Assembly (NCBI GenBank): GCA_964352735.1
Contig: CAYGTC010000005.1
Coordinates: forward strand, 1 to 64,000
DNA: 64,000 bases
From: NORP309 sp964352735
Lineage (GTDB): Bacteria; Pseudomonadota; Gammaproteobacteria; Xanthomonadales; Marinicellaceae
Reading direction: 5' to 3'
The position numbers and the translations under genes were made by a program. Below the pieces are notes generated by a model. It was given only the letters and a program-made list of their open reading frames with translations, made no database searches and was not told where the DNA came from. Numbering within the stretch: position 1 is the stretch's first letter; each line of letters opens with the position of its first letter. Below are positions 45,344-55,170 of the stretch, one piece after another.

Positions 45344-46576
45344 ATGCCTGCTCAAATGACTGAAGATCAATACGACGTAATCATTGTCGGAGCAGGAATG
45401 GTTGGAATGGCAGCTGCTTTAGCTTTGTCAAAAATGCAACTCAAAATTTGTATTCTGGAAAGTACTGCCTTAAGTGACGACTCTCAACCAAGTTATGATG
45501 ATCGCACATTGGTGATCAATCATGCTTCCAAGCATTTTTGGCAACACCTGGGTATCTGGGAATCTTTAACAGACGAATTAACCACTGTTGACTCTGTGCA
45601 TGTTTCTAATAAAGGGCATTTTGGCTCTGTTTTGTTTGAAGCCAAAGACTTAAACGTTGAGGTATTGGCTCATATTGTTGAAGCCAGAATTTTAGCTAAG
45701 GTTCTGCAGCATTATGTTAACGGATCAGCTTTGATCAATGTCATACGCTCTGCAAAAGTCACAGATTTTACAGAAGCTGATAATCAAGTTAATGTGAGTT
45801 ATCAAGGTCTTGATAAAGAACAAAATTTAAATGCTACATTAATGTTGGCAGCTGATGGTGCCCAATCAAGTATTAGAAGTCAATTACAGCTGGAAACTCA
45901 GATAAAATCATATGAGCGACTTGCTATTGTTTGTAATATCACACCTGAGTACAAGCATCAACAGCGTGCATATGAGCGCTTAACAAATACTGGCCCAACA
46001 GCCATTTTACCATTTAAGAATAATCGTTGTGGGTTTGTTTGGACGGTAGCAAAAAGTGAAGCAGAGCATATACTGTCACTTTCTGATAATGAGTTTTTGT
46101 TAAAAGCGCAAAATCAATTTGGTTATCGACTCGGGCGATTCACTAAAGTAGGCAAGAGAAGTTGCTATCCTTTGTATTTGGTTAAAGTGCCCAAGCAAAC
46201 TAAATCTAGAATTGTTTTGTTGGGTAATGCAGCACATTTTATGAGCCCAGTTTCAGCTCAAGGTTTGAATTTGGCTGTTCGTGATGTAGCAAGATTACTG
46301 GATGTTTTCCAACATTCATTACGTAATAATGATGACATAGGTTCCACTAGGACACTTCAGAAATACCAAGCAAGTATAGATGGTGACCAGCAATCAACCA
46401 TGCAATATACAGATGATTTAATGAGTTGGTTTAAAATTGATAATGAATTAGTCAGCTCTCTAAGGTCTACTGCCTTGTTTATGGTGGATCAATTATCACC
46501 GCTGAAATCAGAATTGTTCTCAAGGACTTCAGGTTATCGAACCAGTTCAGTACCAAATTTTTTGAGAAAACCATGA
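45344..46576 (+). CDS. ubiH: UbiH-like FAD-dependent ubiquinone biosynthesis hydroxylase
   Basis: This 410-residue flavoprotein monooxygenase has the Rossmann FAD motif VIIVGAGMVGMAAALALSK, the middle DG motif (AADGAQSSIR) and the C-terminal FAD motif LGNAAHFMSPVSAQGLNLAV. UbiH hydroxylates the ubiquinone precursor ring. ATG 45344 lies 4 nt past the purF stop; a later ATG (45356) is possible. It overlaps the next paralog by 4 nt, so the two work in one pathway. Exact ring position specificity is inferred from resemblance. Confidence 0.85.
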   Translation: MPAQMTEDQYDVIIVGAGMVGMAAALALSKMQLKICILESTALSDDSQPSYDDRTLVINHASKHFWQHLGIWESLTDELTTVDSVHVSNKGHFGSVLFEAKDLNVEVLAHIVEARILAKVLQHYVNGSALINVIRSAKVTDFTEADNQVNVSYQGLDKEQNLNATLMLAADGAQSSIRSQLQLETQIKSYERLAIVCNITPEYKHQQRAYERLTNTGPTAILPFKNNRCGFVWTVAKSEAEHILSLSDNEFLLKAQNQFGYRLGRFTKVGKRSCYPLYLVKVPKQTKSRIVLLGNAAHFMSPVSAQGLNLAVRDVARLLDVFQHSLRNNDDIGSTRTLQKYQASIDGDQQSTMQYTDDLMSWFKIDNELVSSLRSTALFMVDQLSPLKSELFSRTSGYRTSSVPNFLRKP

Positions 46577-47739
46577 AAAGATACGATATTATTATTTCAG
46601 GTGGTGGAATGGTGGGTTCGGTAGCAGCAGCCGCTGCGGTAGCAGCAGGTTTTTCTGTAATTTTGATCGAAGCAGGTCCATCAAAAGCATTAAATGAAGA
46701 AATGGATTTACGTGTCTCGGCCGTATCATTTAAAAACATGAAGCTGTTAGCGGAATTGGATATAAAAAAATACCTAAATCTCAACAGGACTTTTAATTTT
46801 AGTCACATGCAAGTGTGGGATAATAGCACATCACAAAAATCACAAATAGATTTTAGTGCTGATTTTGCCCACCAAGATTTATTGGGCTGTATGATGGAAA
46901 ACAACAATTTGATACAGTCAGCATGGAGAAAATTGAAGGAATGTTCTGACTGTCTCCTGCTTGAATCAAACACAATTTGTTCAATAGATAATGACGAGAA
47001 GCAAATAAGGGTAACACTGGATAGTGGTGAAGTTTATAAAGGGCGTTTATTGATTGGAGCAGAGGGACGAAATTCTTTTGTGCGTGAGCACGCTCAAATC
47101 AATACACAACGAAAATCATACGCTCAACATGGTGTGGTCTGTTATATTTCATTGTCTAATGCGCCTGATTCGACTGCATTACAGGCTTTTAATAATGGTG
47201 GTCCTATTGGCATTTTGCCATTTGGTAATGGTTTGTTTTCTATTGTATGGAGTGTGCCAGATGATCAATATGAACACTGGCTAGAATGTGATGAAAAAGA
47301 TTTTATTGCCGGTGTTAAACAGGCGATTGGTCAGGACTTTGGTGATGTCTGTTTGATCAGCAAACGGGCCGCTTTCCCCTTGCAAAGGTCAGATGCTGAA
47401 GCCTATTTTTTTCAACGAATGGTGTTGTGTGGCGACAGTGCGCACGGCATTCATCCATTGGCAGGCCAAGGTGTGAACTTGGGTCTGGGTGATGTGTCAG
47501 AATTATTTTCTTCACTGGATTTAGAGATACTCAAAGACAATGATTTATTGCAGCTACATTTGCGCAAATACCAAAGAAGGCGATTATCACAAGTCAGTGA
47601 AACATCTACTATGATGAGTTTTTTACATCATCTATTTGTTGATGATGCATACTTTAAGAAACCGTTGAGGGCATTGGGTTTACAATTTCTTAATCAATTG
47701 CCGTTAAAAAAGTGGCTGCTCAAACAAGCTGGTAGTTGA
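46573..47739 (+). CDS. UbiI/UbiF-like FAD-dependent ubiquinone biosynthesis hydroxylase
   Basis: A second flavoprotein monooxygenase of 388 residues has IIISGGGMVGSVAAAAAVAAG, the central IGAEGRNSFVRE and the C-terminal LCGDSAHGIHPLAGQGVNLGLGD. The last motif is typical of UbiI (VisC) and UbiF. It is coupled to the UbiH-like gene by a 4-nt overlap. UbiI (C5 hydroxylation) and UbiF (C6) cannot be separated from sequence alone. Confidence 0.85.
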   Translation: MKRYDIIISGGGMVGSVAAAAAVAAGFSVILIEAGPSKALNEEMDLRVSAVSFKNMKLLAELDIKKYLNLNRTFNFSHMQVWDNSTSQKSQIDFSADFAHQDLLGCMMENNNLIQSAWRKLKECSDCLLLESNTICSIDNDEKQIRVTLDSGEVYKGRLLIGAEGRNSFVREHAQINTQRKSYAQHGVVCYISLSNAPDSTALQAFNNGGPIGILPFGNGLFSIVWSVPDDQYEHWLECDEKDFIAGVKQAIGQDFGDVCLISKRAAFPLQRSDAEAYFFQRMVLCGDSAHGIHPLAGQGVNLGLGDVSELFSSLDLEILKDNDLLQLHLRKYQRRRLSQVSETSTMMSFLHHLFVDDAYFKKPLRALGLQFLNQLPLKKWLLKQAGS

Positions 47740-47825
47740 TTACCTTAATGCTTGAATAATGGCCCAACTAATGGGTGTTAATTGAGCCATAGAGCTTGTT
47801 GTTGATTTATATCAGATACAATTCA

Positions 47826-49790
47826 TTATAACTTTAAGTTTTTCTTTAAGAAATCAAGCAATTGTGTATTAAATTTGATCCTATTATTAATATCATAAAA
47901 ACCATGAGGTTCTTTTGCAAAGTAATTAACATCAAATTTCACACCAGATTTTTTTAATTTTTTTACCAAATTTTTGGTTTGCTGTACAGGCACACGGGTG
48001 TCATTTTTACCGTGTGCAAGAAAAACAGGCACTTTGATTTTATCGGTATGATTGATAGGAGAGAATTCATTCAATATTTTTTCATCTTGGCCAATAGCAC
48101 TTTTTAAGTATTCCTGACCCCATAATAAGTTTTTAAAGTCCTTGGCTTTATACATCATAGATAAATCATATACACCACCAGCTGCTGCACATTGGTAAAG
48201 ATCAGGCTCTTTTTCAACACCCATTAAGGCTGAATAAGCGCCAAAACTGAAACCATAAATGCATATGTTGTCAGCTTTAGCCATTTTATTGTTAATGGCC
48301 CAGCGTGTCCCATCAGTGATATCATCTTGAATCACATCACCCCAATGTTTATAACCATCAAAAAGGAATTTTTTCCCATAACCTGTGCTACCGGTAAAAT
48401 TGACTTGTAACACAGATAAACCATTGGTAGCAAAAGTTTGTACTTGAGAATCAAAGCCCCAATAATCTCTCGCATAGGGTCCACCGTGAGGCATAACGAC
48501 CAGTGGGCCAACTTCGTTTTCTTTGAGATGAGTGGCTTTTGTGAAATAGCCGTGAATGCTTTGGCCATTTCTGTTTTCAAAGGTGATGGGCTGCATAGAT
48601 GCCAGCTCTTCTAATTTGAGGTTTGGTTTTTGGCTGACTAAAAAGGCCGCATTTTTTTTGACTCGATCAAACAAATAAAAATCTCCAACAATTTTATCGC
48701 TTGATACTTTAAAAATCAGTTTATCAAGATTTTCTGTGAAAGATAGGAAGTCCACCATATTGCCTTTGAATGCTTTCGTCAATTGTTGGTGGGTTTTTGC
48801 CAATTGATCAGATTCAGAAAAATAATGGTACTTAAATTTATCTTTATTGGTCTCTACTAAGTAAGGTTTCTTTGAGTTAGGATTGAGTTCAACATTTGTC
48901 AAATCAACGACATCATTTTGATAAAGCAGAGATTTTTCATTGGTTTTAATGTTTACTTCATACAAACCAGTGAGGTCGTCTTCACTTTCATCAATAATGA
49001 ACATTCTGTCTTCTAAAATTGATAAGGTAGAAAACCCTCCTTCATCACCGTAGTAGTCAAGAGTCAACTTCCATTCGTTATTATCAAATTCGTAAAGTTT
49101 AATTTTACCTGTTTTATCCTTACCATAAGCATATTTTAATGTTCCATTAATATCTGCTACTGCATCAGCCAATGGCATCGGCAAAGTAGAAACTTTCTTC
49201 AAATTTCCATCATAAATGTTCAGTTTATAAACTTTTGGGTAAGTGTCATTGGTATCAAATGAGGTGGCGGTAATGAGTACATGCTCTTTATCATTTGGCA
49301 ATATATGTACCAGTTCAAATGTTGCTAACATTGATTGTACTCCTTTGATTTTCGATGCGCTTGCTGGAGTACCTCTTCGTTTGTTATTGGCAGCTCTTTG
49401 ACCAAATATTACATCATGGTTCTCGCCATCAATGTCAATGCCAAACATCTCGCCGGTGGTCTTGTATTCATTATACCAGCTTTCAGAAATCAACACAGAG
49501 TAAATGATTCTTGAATTGTTTGCCCAATAAAATCTACCAACACTTAAATCCCCACCCAATTTAACACCTGATACGGGTTTCATGGGTTTGCTGGATATAT
49601 CAAAAATTGACAAATTAATTTTGTCTTCAACTTGATAGGTCATGGCAAAGTGATTGCCATCAGGAGATATCTTGAATGTCTTGTAACTGTTAGAGGTCAG
49701 AATTCTTTCCATTAAATCGTCAGAAGCCTGACAAAAAAAGGTCAATATGATCAAAGTAAAAAAACTTATAATTTTAAAATTTTTATGCAT
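47826..49790 (-). CDS. Secreted S9 family prolyl oligopeptidase-like peptidase
   Basis: The 654-residue protein has a signal peptide (FKIISFFTLIILTFFCQAS), an N-terminal beta-propeller-like region (about 25-390) and an alpha/beta hydrolase domain with the nucleophile in GFSFGAYSALMG, Asp in HGKNDTRVPV and His in EPHGFYD. It probably degrades peptides in the periplasm or outside. Such acylaminoacyl- or dipeptidyl-peptidase-like enzymes are frequent in protein-degrading marine gammaproteobacteria. It converges with the ubiquinone pair across an 86-nt gap with an imperfect hairpin. Confidence 0.9.
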   Translation of the reverse strand: MHKNFKIISFFTLIILTFFCQASDDLMERILTSNSYKTFKISPDGNHFAMTYQVEDKINLSIFDISSKPMKPVSGVKLGGDLSVGRFYWANNSRIIYSVLISESWYNEYKTTGEMFGIDIDGENHDVIFGQRAANNKRRGTPASASKIKGVQSMLATFELVHILPNDKEHVLITATSFDTNDTYPKVYKLNIYDGNLKKVSTLPMPLADAVADINGTLKYAYGKDKTGKIKLYEFDNNEWKLTLDYYGDEGGFSTLSILEDRMFIIDESEDDLTGLYEVNIKTNEKSLLYQNDVVDLTNVELNPNSKKPYLVETNKDKFKYHYFSESDQLAKTHQQLTKAFKGNMVDFLSFTENLDKLIFKVSSDKIVGDFYLFDRVKKNAAFLVSQKPNLKLEELASMQPITFENRNGQSIHGYFTKATHLKENEVGPLVVMPHGGPYARDYWGFDSQVQTFATNGLSVLQVNFTGSTGYGKKFLFDGYKHWGDVIQDDITDGTRWAINNKMAKADNICIYGFSFGAYSALMGVEKEPDLYQCAAAGGVYDLSMMYKAKDFKNLLWGQEYLKSAIGQDEKILNEFSPINHTDKIKVPVFLAHGKNDTRVPVQQTKNLVKKLKKSGVKFDVNYFAKEPHGFYDINNRIKFNTQLLDFLKKNLKL

Positions 49791-49817
49791 TTTTATATCC
49801 TAATTAAAATGTTAAAT

Positions 49818-49843
49818 TTAAAACAACAGCCTGATTCAGGCTG
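49818..49843 (-). terminator. Intrinsic terminator after rlmG
   Basis: On the minus strand a 7-bp CAGCCTG/CAGGCTG stem (49843-49827) with a 3-nt loop is followed by TTGTTTTAAATTT. It lies about 120 nt beyond the rlmG stop, upstream of the peptidase start at 49790. Confidence 0.6.
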
Positions 49844-49963
49844 CTTGCTATGGTGTCAACGTAAGTCAAACGCGAATGAGTATATCAAGAATGATATTTT
49901 CATGAAACCATCATGCTTAATTTATTGACTTTTTATGTTTTGCTTATTTGCATGTAGATGGTC

Positions 49964-51091
49964 CTATTTAGTCATCTGATATAGGCAAAACTTACGGTTG
50001 TTGGCGATATTCTTAACATTGCCAAATATTTTTTTCAGGTGTGTGTAGTAGGGTAGGTGTCTATTGGCTACAACAATCAAATGTCCTCCTTTTTTTAGTG
50101 TTTTTTGAGATTGCCTAAACATGCGTAATGCGATGTGTATGCCAATGGTATGAGATTGATGAAAAGGAGGGTTGCAAACAATTAAATCTGTAGAATTGGG
50201 AGTGTAGTCATCAAGACAGTTATTCACCATGAAATGGTGGTCATTTAAGTTACAGTTATTGGCATCCATGGTTAAACGTGCTGAGTCAACGGCCATATAA
50301 GATTCGTCTATGAATGTAATATGTGCATTGGAGTAGTGTTTGGCTAAGTTTAATCCAACGATGCCATTGCCACAACCCAAATCAATAACATTTTTGATGT
50401 CGTCAAATAGTGGGATATTTTGTAATAGAAAACGTGTCCCTATATCAAATGAGTCTTTGGAAAAAACGCTGGCGTGGCTGTATATATGATACCCGGTAAT
50501 GTCTTGGGTGAAATGTTTAGGGTAATTACTTCGGGTAAGCTGCTTTTCTGGTGTGGCGAAAATTAATCGTGCTTTCTTTTTTGCCAGTGATGTAGTGGTT
50601 ATTCCGATCACTTCTTCGATGGTCTTCCAAACAGACTTTGGCATAGACTTGATCATGCCAGCACAGATCAGCTGTGTTTTTTCATGTAAATGTGGTCTAA
50701 CTTTAGTCAGAAAGTCTCTTAAATAATCCATGGTCTTGGGCGTTTTTATCATAACCATGTCATATTGGCCAGAGAGTTCATCAGTATGATTGATGATATT
50801 CAATGTATTGCTATCGATATTGTTGATATCAGCGTTATTTATGATGGCTTTTTCACTGATGAATGAATCAGTATAGCTGGTCGGGCTGAATTGGATTAAA
50901 GATAAACTCAATGCACCGAAGGTATCATTGAAAATTAGTACGTTACTTATTGGAGTCAGTGCACTTTGATCATTAATATGTGCTAAAAGGTATTCATCAC
51001 TGGCATCCCAGGCTTGTAATAGCTGCTGTCGTTGTCTCGGGTAGCGGTGTAAAGTCAATTCACCAAAAGCACTGATTAATGAAGTTCGCAT
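49964..51091 (-). CDS. rlmG: 23S rRNA (guanine(1835)-N2)-methyltransferase, RlmG-like
   Basis: This RsmC/RlmG-type methyltransferase has two related domains. The N-terminal one (LTLHRYPRQRQQLLQAWDASDEYLL) matches E. coli RlmG well. The C-terminal SAM domain contains VIDLGCGNGIVGLNLAKHY and the catalytic VCNPPFHQS, followed by NRHLPYYTHLKKIFG, also as in RlmG. ATG 51091 gives 375 residues and aligns with the E. coli start; a GTG at 51139 would add 16 unconserved residues and has no properly spaced ribosome site. It is divergent from the EAL gene. Confidence 0.88.
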   Translation of the reverse strand: MRTSLISAFGELTLHRYPRQRQQLLQAWDASDEYLLAHINDQSALTPISNVLIFNDTFGALSLSLIQFSPTSYTDSFISEKAIINNADINNIDSNTLNIINHTDELSGQYDMVMIKTPKTMDYLRDFLTKVRPHLHEKTQLICAGMIKSMPKSVWKTIEEVIGITTTSLAKKKARLIFATPEKQLTRSNYPKHFTQDITGYHIYSHASVFSKDSFDIGTRFLLQNIPLFDDIKNVIDLGCGNGIVGLNLAKHYSNAHITFIDESYMAVDSARLTMDANNCNLNDHHFMVNNCLDDYTPNSTDLIVCNPPFHQSHTIGIHIALRMFRQSQKTLKKGGHLIVVANRHLPYYTHLKKIFGNVKNIANNRKFCLYQMTK

Positions 51092-51240
51092 AAAATTATT
51101 GTGATTACGTCTTATTGGTTGTTTATTATATTCAATCACCTCGAAAGATCGAGGTTTACATGTAAAAGAGCTATTTATCTGTGATGTGTTTATCGATTTG
51201 GTTCATGAGCTTATGCAATGGTTAATAAAAAAACGGATTT

Positions 51241-52431
51241 ATGGTAACATCTGTCTCTATGGGAATTGGGAATCACATTGTTAGAGTAAAAAAGGGCATG
51301 GAAATTTTTCATGCTGGAGATCAGGCAGATTGCGCCTATATCGTAGAAGAAGGGCGAGTTGCACTTCATGCCTCACATTCTGATGAGAGCAGAGTGGCAA
51401 CGTTGGGAAAAGGTGAACTGTTTGGTGAAATGGGGGTCATTAACAGCGAAGCACGAACCGTCAGTGCCATCGCCGAAACTGATGTCGTATTGTTGATTAT
51501 TGACAGTGAACAAATTACATCTCGGTTACAAAAATCTGATCCAATCATACGCAGCATAATGGACTTATTGTTGAGAAGAATAAGAAATATGCTTAATAAT
51601 AACTTTCACAAGGATTTAGTGAATGACAATCAAAATGTTGTTGTCACAGAAGGCATGCACAAAATTCGTTTTGAAAAAGAATTATTTCAGGCATTGGATG
51701 ATGATAAAATCATCAATGTGTATCAACCTATAGTCTGCCTTGATGGGAACTATATAGCTGGTTTTGAAGCCCTCAGTAGGTGGCAACACCCTGTGAAAGG
51801 CATGGTTTCTCCTTTTGAATTCATAACTTTAGCAGAAGAAAGTGACTTTATTATTCCCATGGGATTGAAAATTTTCGACAGTGCTTGCAAAGAGCTTCGA
51901 TCCTTACAAAAAATCAGACAACAAAATCAACCAGAATTACCCCATTTATTTATGAGCATCAATGTATCCGCTGCTCAATTAATGGCACCGGGTTTTCTTA
52001 TGGCAATAAAAGACATTGCCAATAAATATTCTGTAGATCCACAGTACATAAAAATAGAAATTACTGAGAGTCAGGTGGTGGATTATGAAAAAATTTCAAG
52101 TTGGATAGATGATTGCCGCTCTTTTGGTTTTAAGTTGTCCCTGGATGATTTTGGAACAGGTTATTCTGGTTTCCTCCATCTGCTTGAATTGGATTTTCAT
52201 ACCATAAAAATTGATCAGGCCTTTGTTAAATCCATGCGTGAAAATGCCAAAAGTATCGTCATGCTAGAAGTGATAGTTGATATGGCCAAGCGGCTGGAAA
52301 TGTCTGTTGTTGCTGAAGGCATTGAGAATCAAACCAACCTGAATGATCTCAAAAATATAGGTGTTGACTATGGTCAGGGATATTATTTGTTCAAGCCCAT
52401 GTCTGTAAAAGAGTTATTGTTGATTTTGTAA
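51241..52431 (+). CDS. Cyclic nucleotide-binding domain / EAL phosphodiesterase fusion
   Basis: This 396-residue protein combines an N-terminal cNMP-binding domain (about 10-115: VKKGMEIFHAGDQADCAYIVEEG, GELFGEMGVI, EARTVSAIA) with a C-terminal EAL domain (about 150-396). The EAL catalytic residues look intact: EALSRWQHP, NVSAAQL, EITES, DDFGTGYSG, IKIDQAF, AEGIE. It should hydrolyse cyclic-di-GMP, with activity possibly set by a nucleotide bound at the N-terminus. It lacks a GGDEF domain, transmembrane helices or a DNA-binding domain. An alternative ATG lies at 51259. The cNMP pocket ligands cannot be fixed by eye. Confidence 0.9.
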   Translation: MVTSVSMGIGNHIVRVKKGMEIFHAGDQADCAYIVEEGRVALHASHSDESRVATLGKGELFGEMGVINSEARTVSAIAETDVVLLIIDSEQITSRLQKSDPIIRSIMDLLLRRIRNMLNNNFHKDLVNDNQNVVVTEGMHKIRFEKELFQALDDDKIINVYQPIVCLDGNYIAGFEALSRWQHPVKGMVSPFEFITLAEESDFIIPMGLKIFDSACKELRSLQKIRQQNQPELPHLFMSINVSAAQLMAPGFLMAIKDIANKYSVDPQYIKIEITESQVVDYEKISSWIDDCRSFGFKLSLDDFGTGYSGFLHLLELDFHTIKIDQAFVKSMRENAKSIVMLEVIVDMAKRLEMSVVAEGIENQTNLNDLKNIGVDYGQGYYLFKPMSVKELLLIL

Positions 52432-52484
52432 TAAAAATTCAACGTTCTTTTTTAATCAATCCATTGATTTTATTTGTATTTTTC

Positions 52485-52515
52485 CTGATACATTTTTTTT
52501 GCATTATGTTATAAT
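52485..52515 (+). promoter_or_regulatory. Predicted extended -10 promoter for gyrA
   Basis: TGTTATAAT (TATAAT at 52510-52515 with an extended TG) is preceded by CTGATA at 52485-52490, 19 bp away. It gives a leader of about 30 nt to gyrA, whose ribosome site is TAGGAAAC. Confidence 0.55.
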
Positions 52516-52551
52516 CCTACGATTGGAAAAATGTAACTAGGAAACGAAATA

Positions 52552-55101
52552 ATGGTCGATGAAAGCACCGAAATTCTTAAAGTAAATCTCGAAGATGAGA
52601 TGAAAAAATCCTATCTAGATTACGCAATGAGCGTTATCGTTGGCCGTGCTTTGCCAGATGTTAGAGATGGATTGAAACCCGTTCATAGACGTGTACTTTA
52701 TGCGATGAGTGAATTAGGTAATGATTGGAATAAAACCTATAAAAAATCAGCTCGTATTGTTGGTGACGTGATTGGTAAATATCACCCACATGGAGACACC
52801 GCTGTTTATGACACCATCGTAAGAATGGCACAACCTTTCTCTTTGAGGTACATGTTGGTCGATGGTCAAGGTAACTTTGGTTCTGTTGATGGAGATTCTG
52901 CTGCAGCCATGCGATATACAGAAATTCGTATGTCCAAAATTGCTCATCAATTATTAGCTGATATAGATAAGGAAACCGTTGATTTTGTTGCTAACTATGA
53001 TGAAACTGAGCATGAGCCCGCTGTATTGCCTTCTCGATTGCCAAATTTATTGGTCAACGGTTCATCTGGTATTGCTGTTGGTATGGCAACCAATATTCCC
53101 CCTCATAATATCAATGAAGTGATCAATGCCGTCATTGCAATGTCCTATAAACAGGACATTACGCTTGATGAGTTGATGCAATATTTGCCTGGACCTGATT
53201 TTCCAACTGCAGCTATCATCAATGGCGCTAATGGCATACGTGAAGCCTATGAAACTGGCAAAGGCAAAATTTACATGCGTGCCAAAACCCACATAGAAGT
53301 GGATGAATCCAATGGTAAACAAACCATTGTTGTTGACGAGCTTCCTTATCAAGTCAACAAAGCAAAATTGATTGAAAAAATTGCTGAATTACAAAAAATC
53401 AAACGGATTGAAGGCATCACGGCATTAAGAGATGAGTCTGATAAAGATGGTATGCGAGTCATCATTGAGATGAGACGTGGTGAAGTTGCAGAGGTGATGT
53501 TGAATCAATTATTCAAGCTGACACAATTGCAAACGGTATTTGGCATGAATATGGTAGCTTTGGTTGATGGGCAGCCAGAGTTGTTAAACCTCAGACAAAT
53601 CATCAATGCGTTCTTAAAACACCGCAGAGAAGTCATTGTTCGTCGGACTTTATTTTTATTGAAAAAAGCCAGAGCCAGAGCACATGTTCTTGAAGGATTA
53701 GCGATTGCGTTGGCAAATATTGATGAAATCATTGCTTTGATTAAATCATCAGCTAGCCCCTCAGCAGCAAGAGAAGCATTATTATCCAAACGTTGGCAGT
53801 CGTCTCTCATCAAAACCATGCTTGCTGGTGATGCAACATTGTGTCGACCTGAGGATTTGCCAGAAGAATATGGGATTTTTGATGATGGGTATCAGCTTTC
53901 TCCTGTTCAGGCCAAGGCCATATTAGACCTTCAGTTACACAGATTGACTGGTTTGGAACAAGAGAAAATTACCACTGAATTCAAAGAAATCATCATTAAA
54001 ATTCAAGAGTTCATTGAAATCTTGACCAATCCTGATCGACTATTAGAAGTGGTGAGAGATGAATTGGAAGAAATTAAAACCAACTTTGGAGATGAAAGAC
54101 GCACTGTAATCATTCAAAATCAGATGCATCTGACCATGGAAGATCTCATTACCGAAGAAGAAGTGGTGGTGACATTGTCACATGCAGGGTATGCCAAGAT
54201 GCAGCAACTCGATGCTTACCAAGCACAAAGGCGCGGCGGCAAAGGCAAAGTTGCAACCAAGATGAAAGAGGAAGATTTTGTTGAACGCCTCTGGATAACC
54301 AATACACATGATACATTGTTGTGTTTCAGCGATAAAGGCAAGCTCTACTGGTTAAAAGTGTATGAATTACCGATGGCATCAAGAGTTGCCAGAGGCAAAC
54401 CATTGGTTAATTTATTGCCACTGGAAAAAGATGAACGCATTACAGCCATTTTACCAATACGCGAATATGAAGAAGATAAATTCATATTTTTCTCCACATC
54501 AAAAGGGGTGGTCAAGAAAAGCGCCTTAACCAACTTCTCTAATCCCAGAGCAAATGGTGTTATAGGATTAGATCTATTAGAAGGTGATCATTTGATTAAC
54601 GTTGAAATCACCGATGGTTCAAAAGAAATATTGCTATTCACTACAGATGGAAAATGTGTTCGATTTGATGAGTCCAATGTCAGAGCAATGGGCAGAACGG
54701 CCAGAGGTGTTCGAGGGATTAAATTGAGGGATGATCAGAATGTTGTTTCCATGTTTGTTGCAGATGAAGGGAATGTTTTGGTTTGTACAGAAAATGGCTA
54801 TGGTAAACAAACCAAATTGGATGATTTTAGAAAAATTAACCGTGGCGGACAGGGTGTGATAGCGATTCAGTGTTCTGACAGGAATGGTGCAGTTGTTGGT
54901 GCTTGTCAAGTCACAGAAAAAGACGAGATTATGTTAATCAGTGATGGTGGTACTTTGGTGAGAACCAAGGCCAGTGGTATTTCAACAGTTGGAAGAAATA
55001 CTCAAGGCGTCACCTTGATTAGATTGTCAAATAAAGAGAAACTGGTGAGTTTGGCTAAAATTGCGTTAATGGATGACGAAGAATCTGACGAAGAAGAATA
55101 A
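52552..55101 (+). CDS. gyrA: DNA gyrase subunit A
   Basis: GyrA cuts and rejoins DNA in the gyrase tetramer. At 849 residues it has Tyr122 in AAMRYTEIR, the quinolone-determining region HPHGDTAVYDTIVR with Thr83 and Asp87, the GyrA box (QRRGGKGK near residue 562) in the C-terminal beta-pinwheel, and an acidic tail (DDEESDEEE). Thr at position 83 replaces the Ser of E. coli and is natural in several gammaproteobacteria such as P. aeruginosa. It is monocistronic by context, with its own promoter. Confidence 0.97.
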   Translation: MVDESTEILKVNLEDEMKKSYLDYAMSVIVGRALPDVRDGLKPVHRRVLYAMSELGNDWNKTYKKSARIVGDVIGKYHPHGDTAVYDTIVRMAQPFSLRYMLVDGQGNFGSVDGDSAAAMRYTEIRMSKIAHQLLADIDKETVDFVANYDETEHEPAVLPSRLPNLLVNGSSGIAVGMATNIPPHNINEVINAVIAMSYKQDITLDELMQYLPGPDFPTAAIINGANGIREAYETGKGKIYMRAKTHIEVDESNGKQTIVVDELPYQVNKAKLIEKIAELQKIKRIEGITALRDESDKDGMRVIIEMRRGEVAEVMLNQLFKLTQLQTVFGMNMVALVDGQPELLNLRQIINAFLKHRREVIVRRTLFLLKKARARAHVLEGLAIALANIDEIIALIKSSASPSAAREALLSKRWQSSLIKTMLAGDATLCRPEDLPEEYGIFDDGYQLSPVQAKAILDLQLHRLTGLEQEKITTEFKEIIIKIQEFIEILTNPDRLLEVVRDELEEIKTNFGDERRTVIIQNQMHLTMEDLITEEEVVVTLSHAGYAKMQQLDAYQAQRRGGKGKVATKMKEEDFVERLWITNTHDTLLCFSDKGKLYWLKVYELPMASRVARGKPLVNLLPLEKDERITAILPIREYEEDKFIFFSTSKGVVKKSALTNFSNPRANGVIGLDLLEGDHLINVEITDGSKEILLFTTDGKCVRFDESNVRAMGRTARGVRGIKLRDDQNVVSMFVADEGNVLVCTENGYGKQTKLDDFRKINRGGQGVIAIQCSDRNGAVVGACQVTEKDEIMLISDGGTLVRTKASGISTVGRNTQGVTLIRLSNKEKLVSLAKIALMDDEESDEEE

Positions 55102-55110
55102 AATGAGACC

Positions 55111-55142
55111 TGCGTAAAAAGCATTTGGGTGTTTTTTACGCA
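55111..55142 (+). terminator. Hairpin after gyrA
   Basis: TGCGTAAAAA (55111-55120) pairs with TTTTTACGCA (55133-55142) over a 12-nt loop, just past the gyrA stop. There is no T run after it, so it could be a weak terminator allowing readthrough into the thiolase gene 28 nt on. Confidence 0.5.
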
Positions 55143-55170
55143 ACTTAAAAAATGAGTGAGATAAAAGTTA

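Noticed and set aside
51139..51154. CCTCGA-AAGA-TCGAGG hairpin at the rlmG upstream edge as a terminator or operator
   Set aside because: Only 6 bp of stem and no partner promoter or T run; it could be chance.
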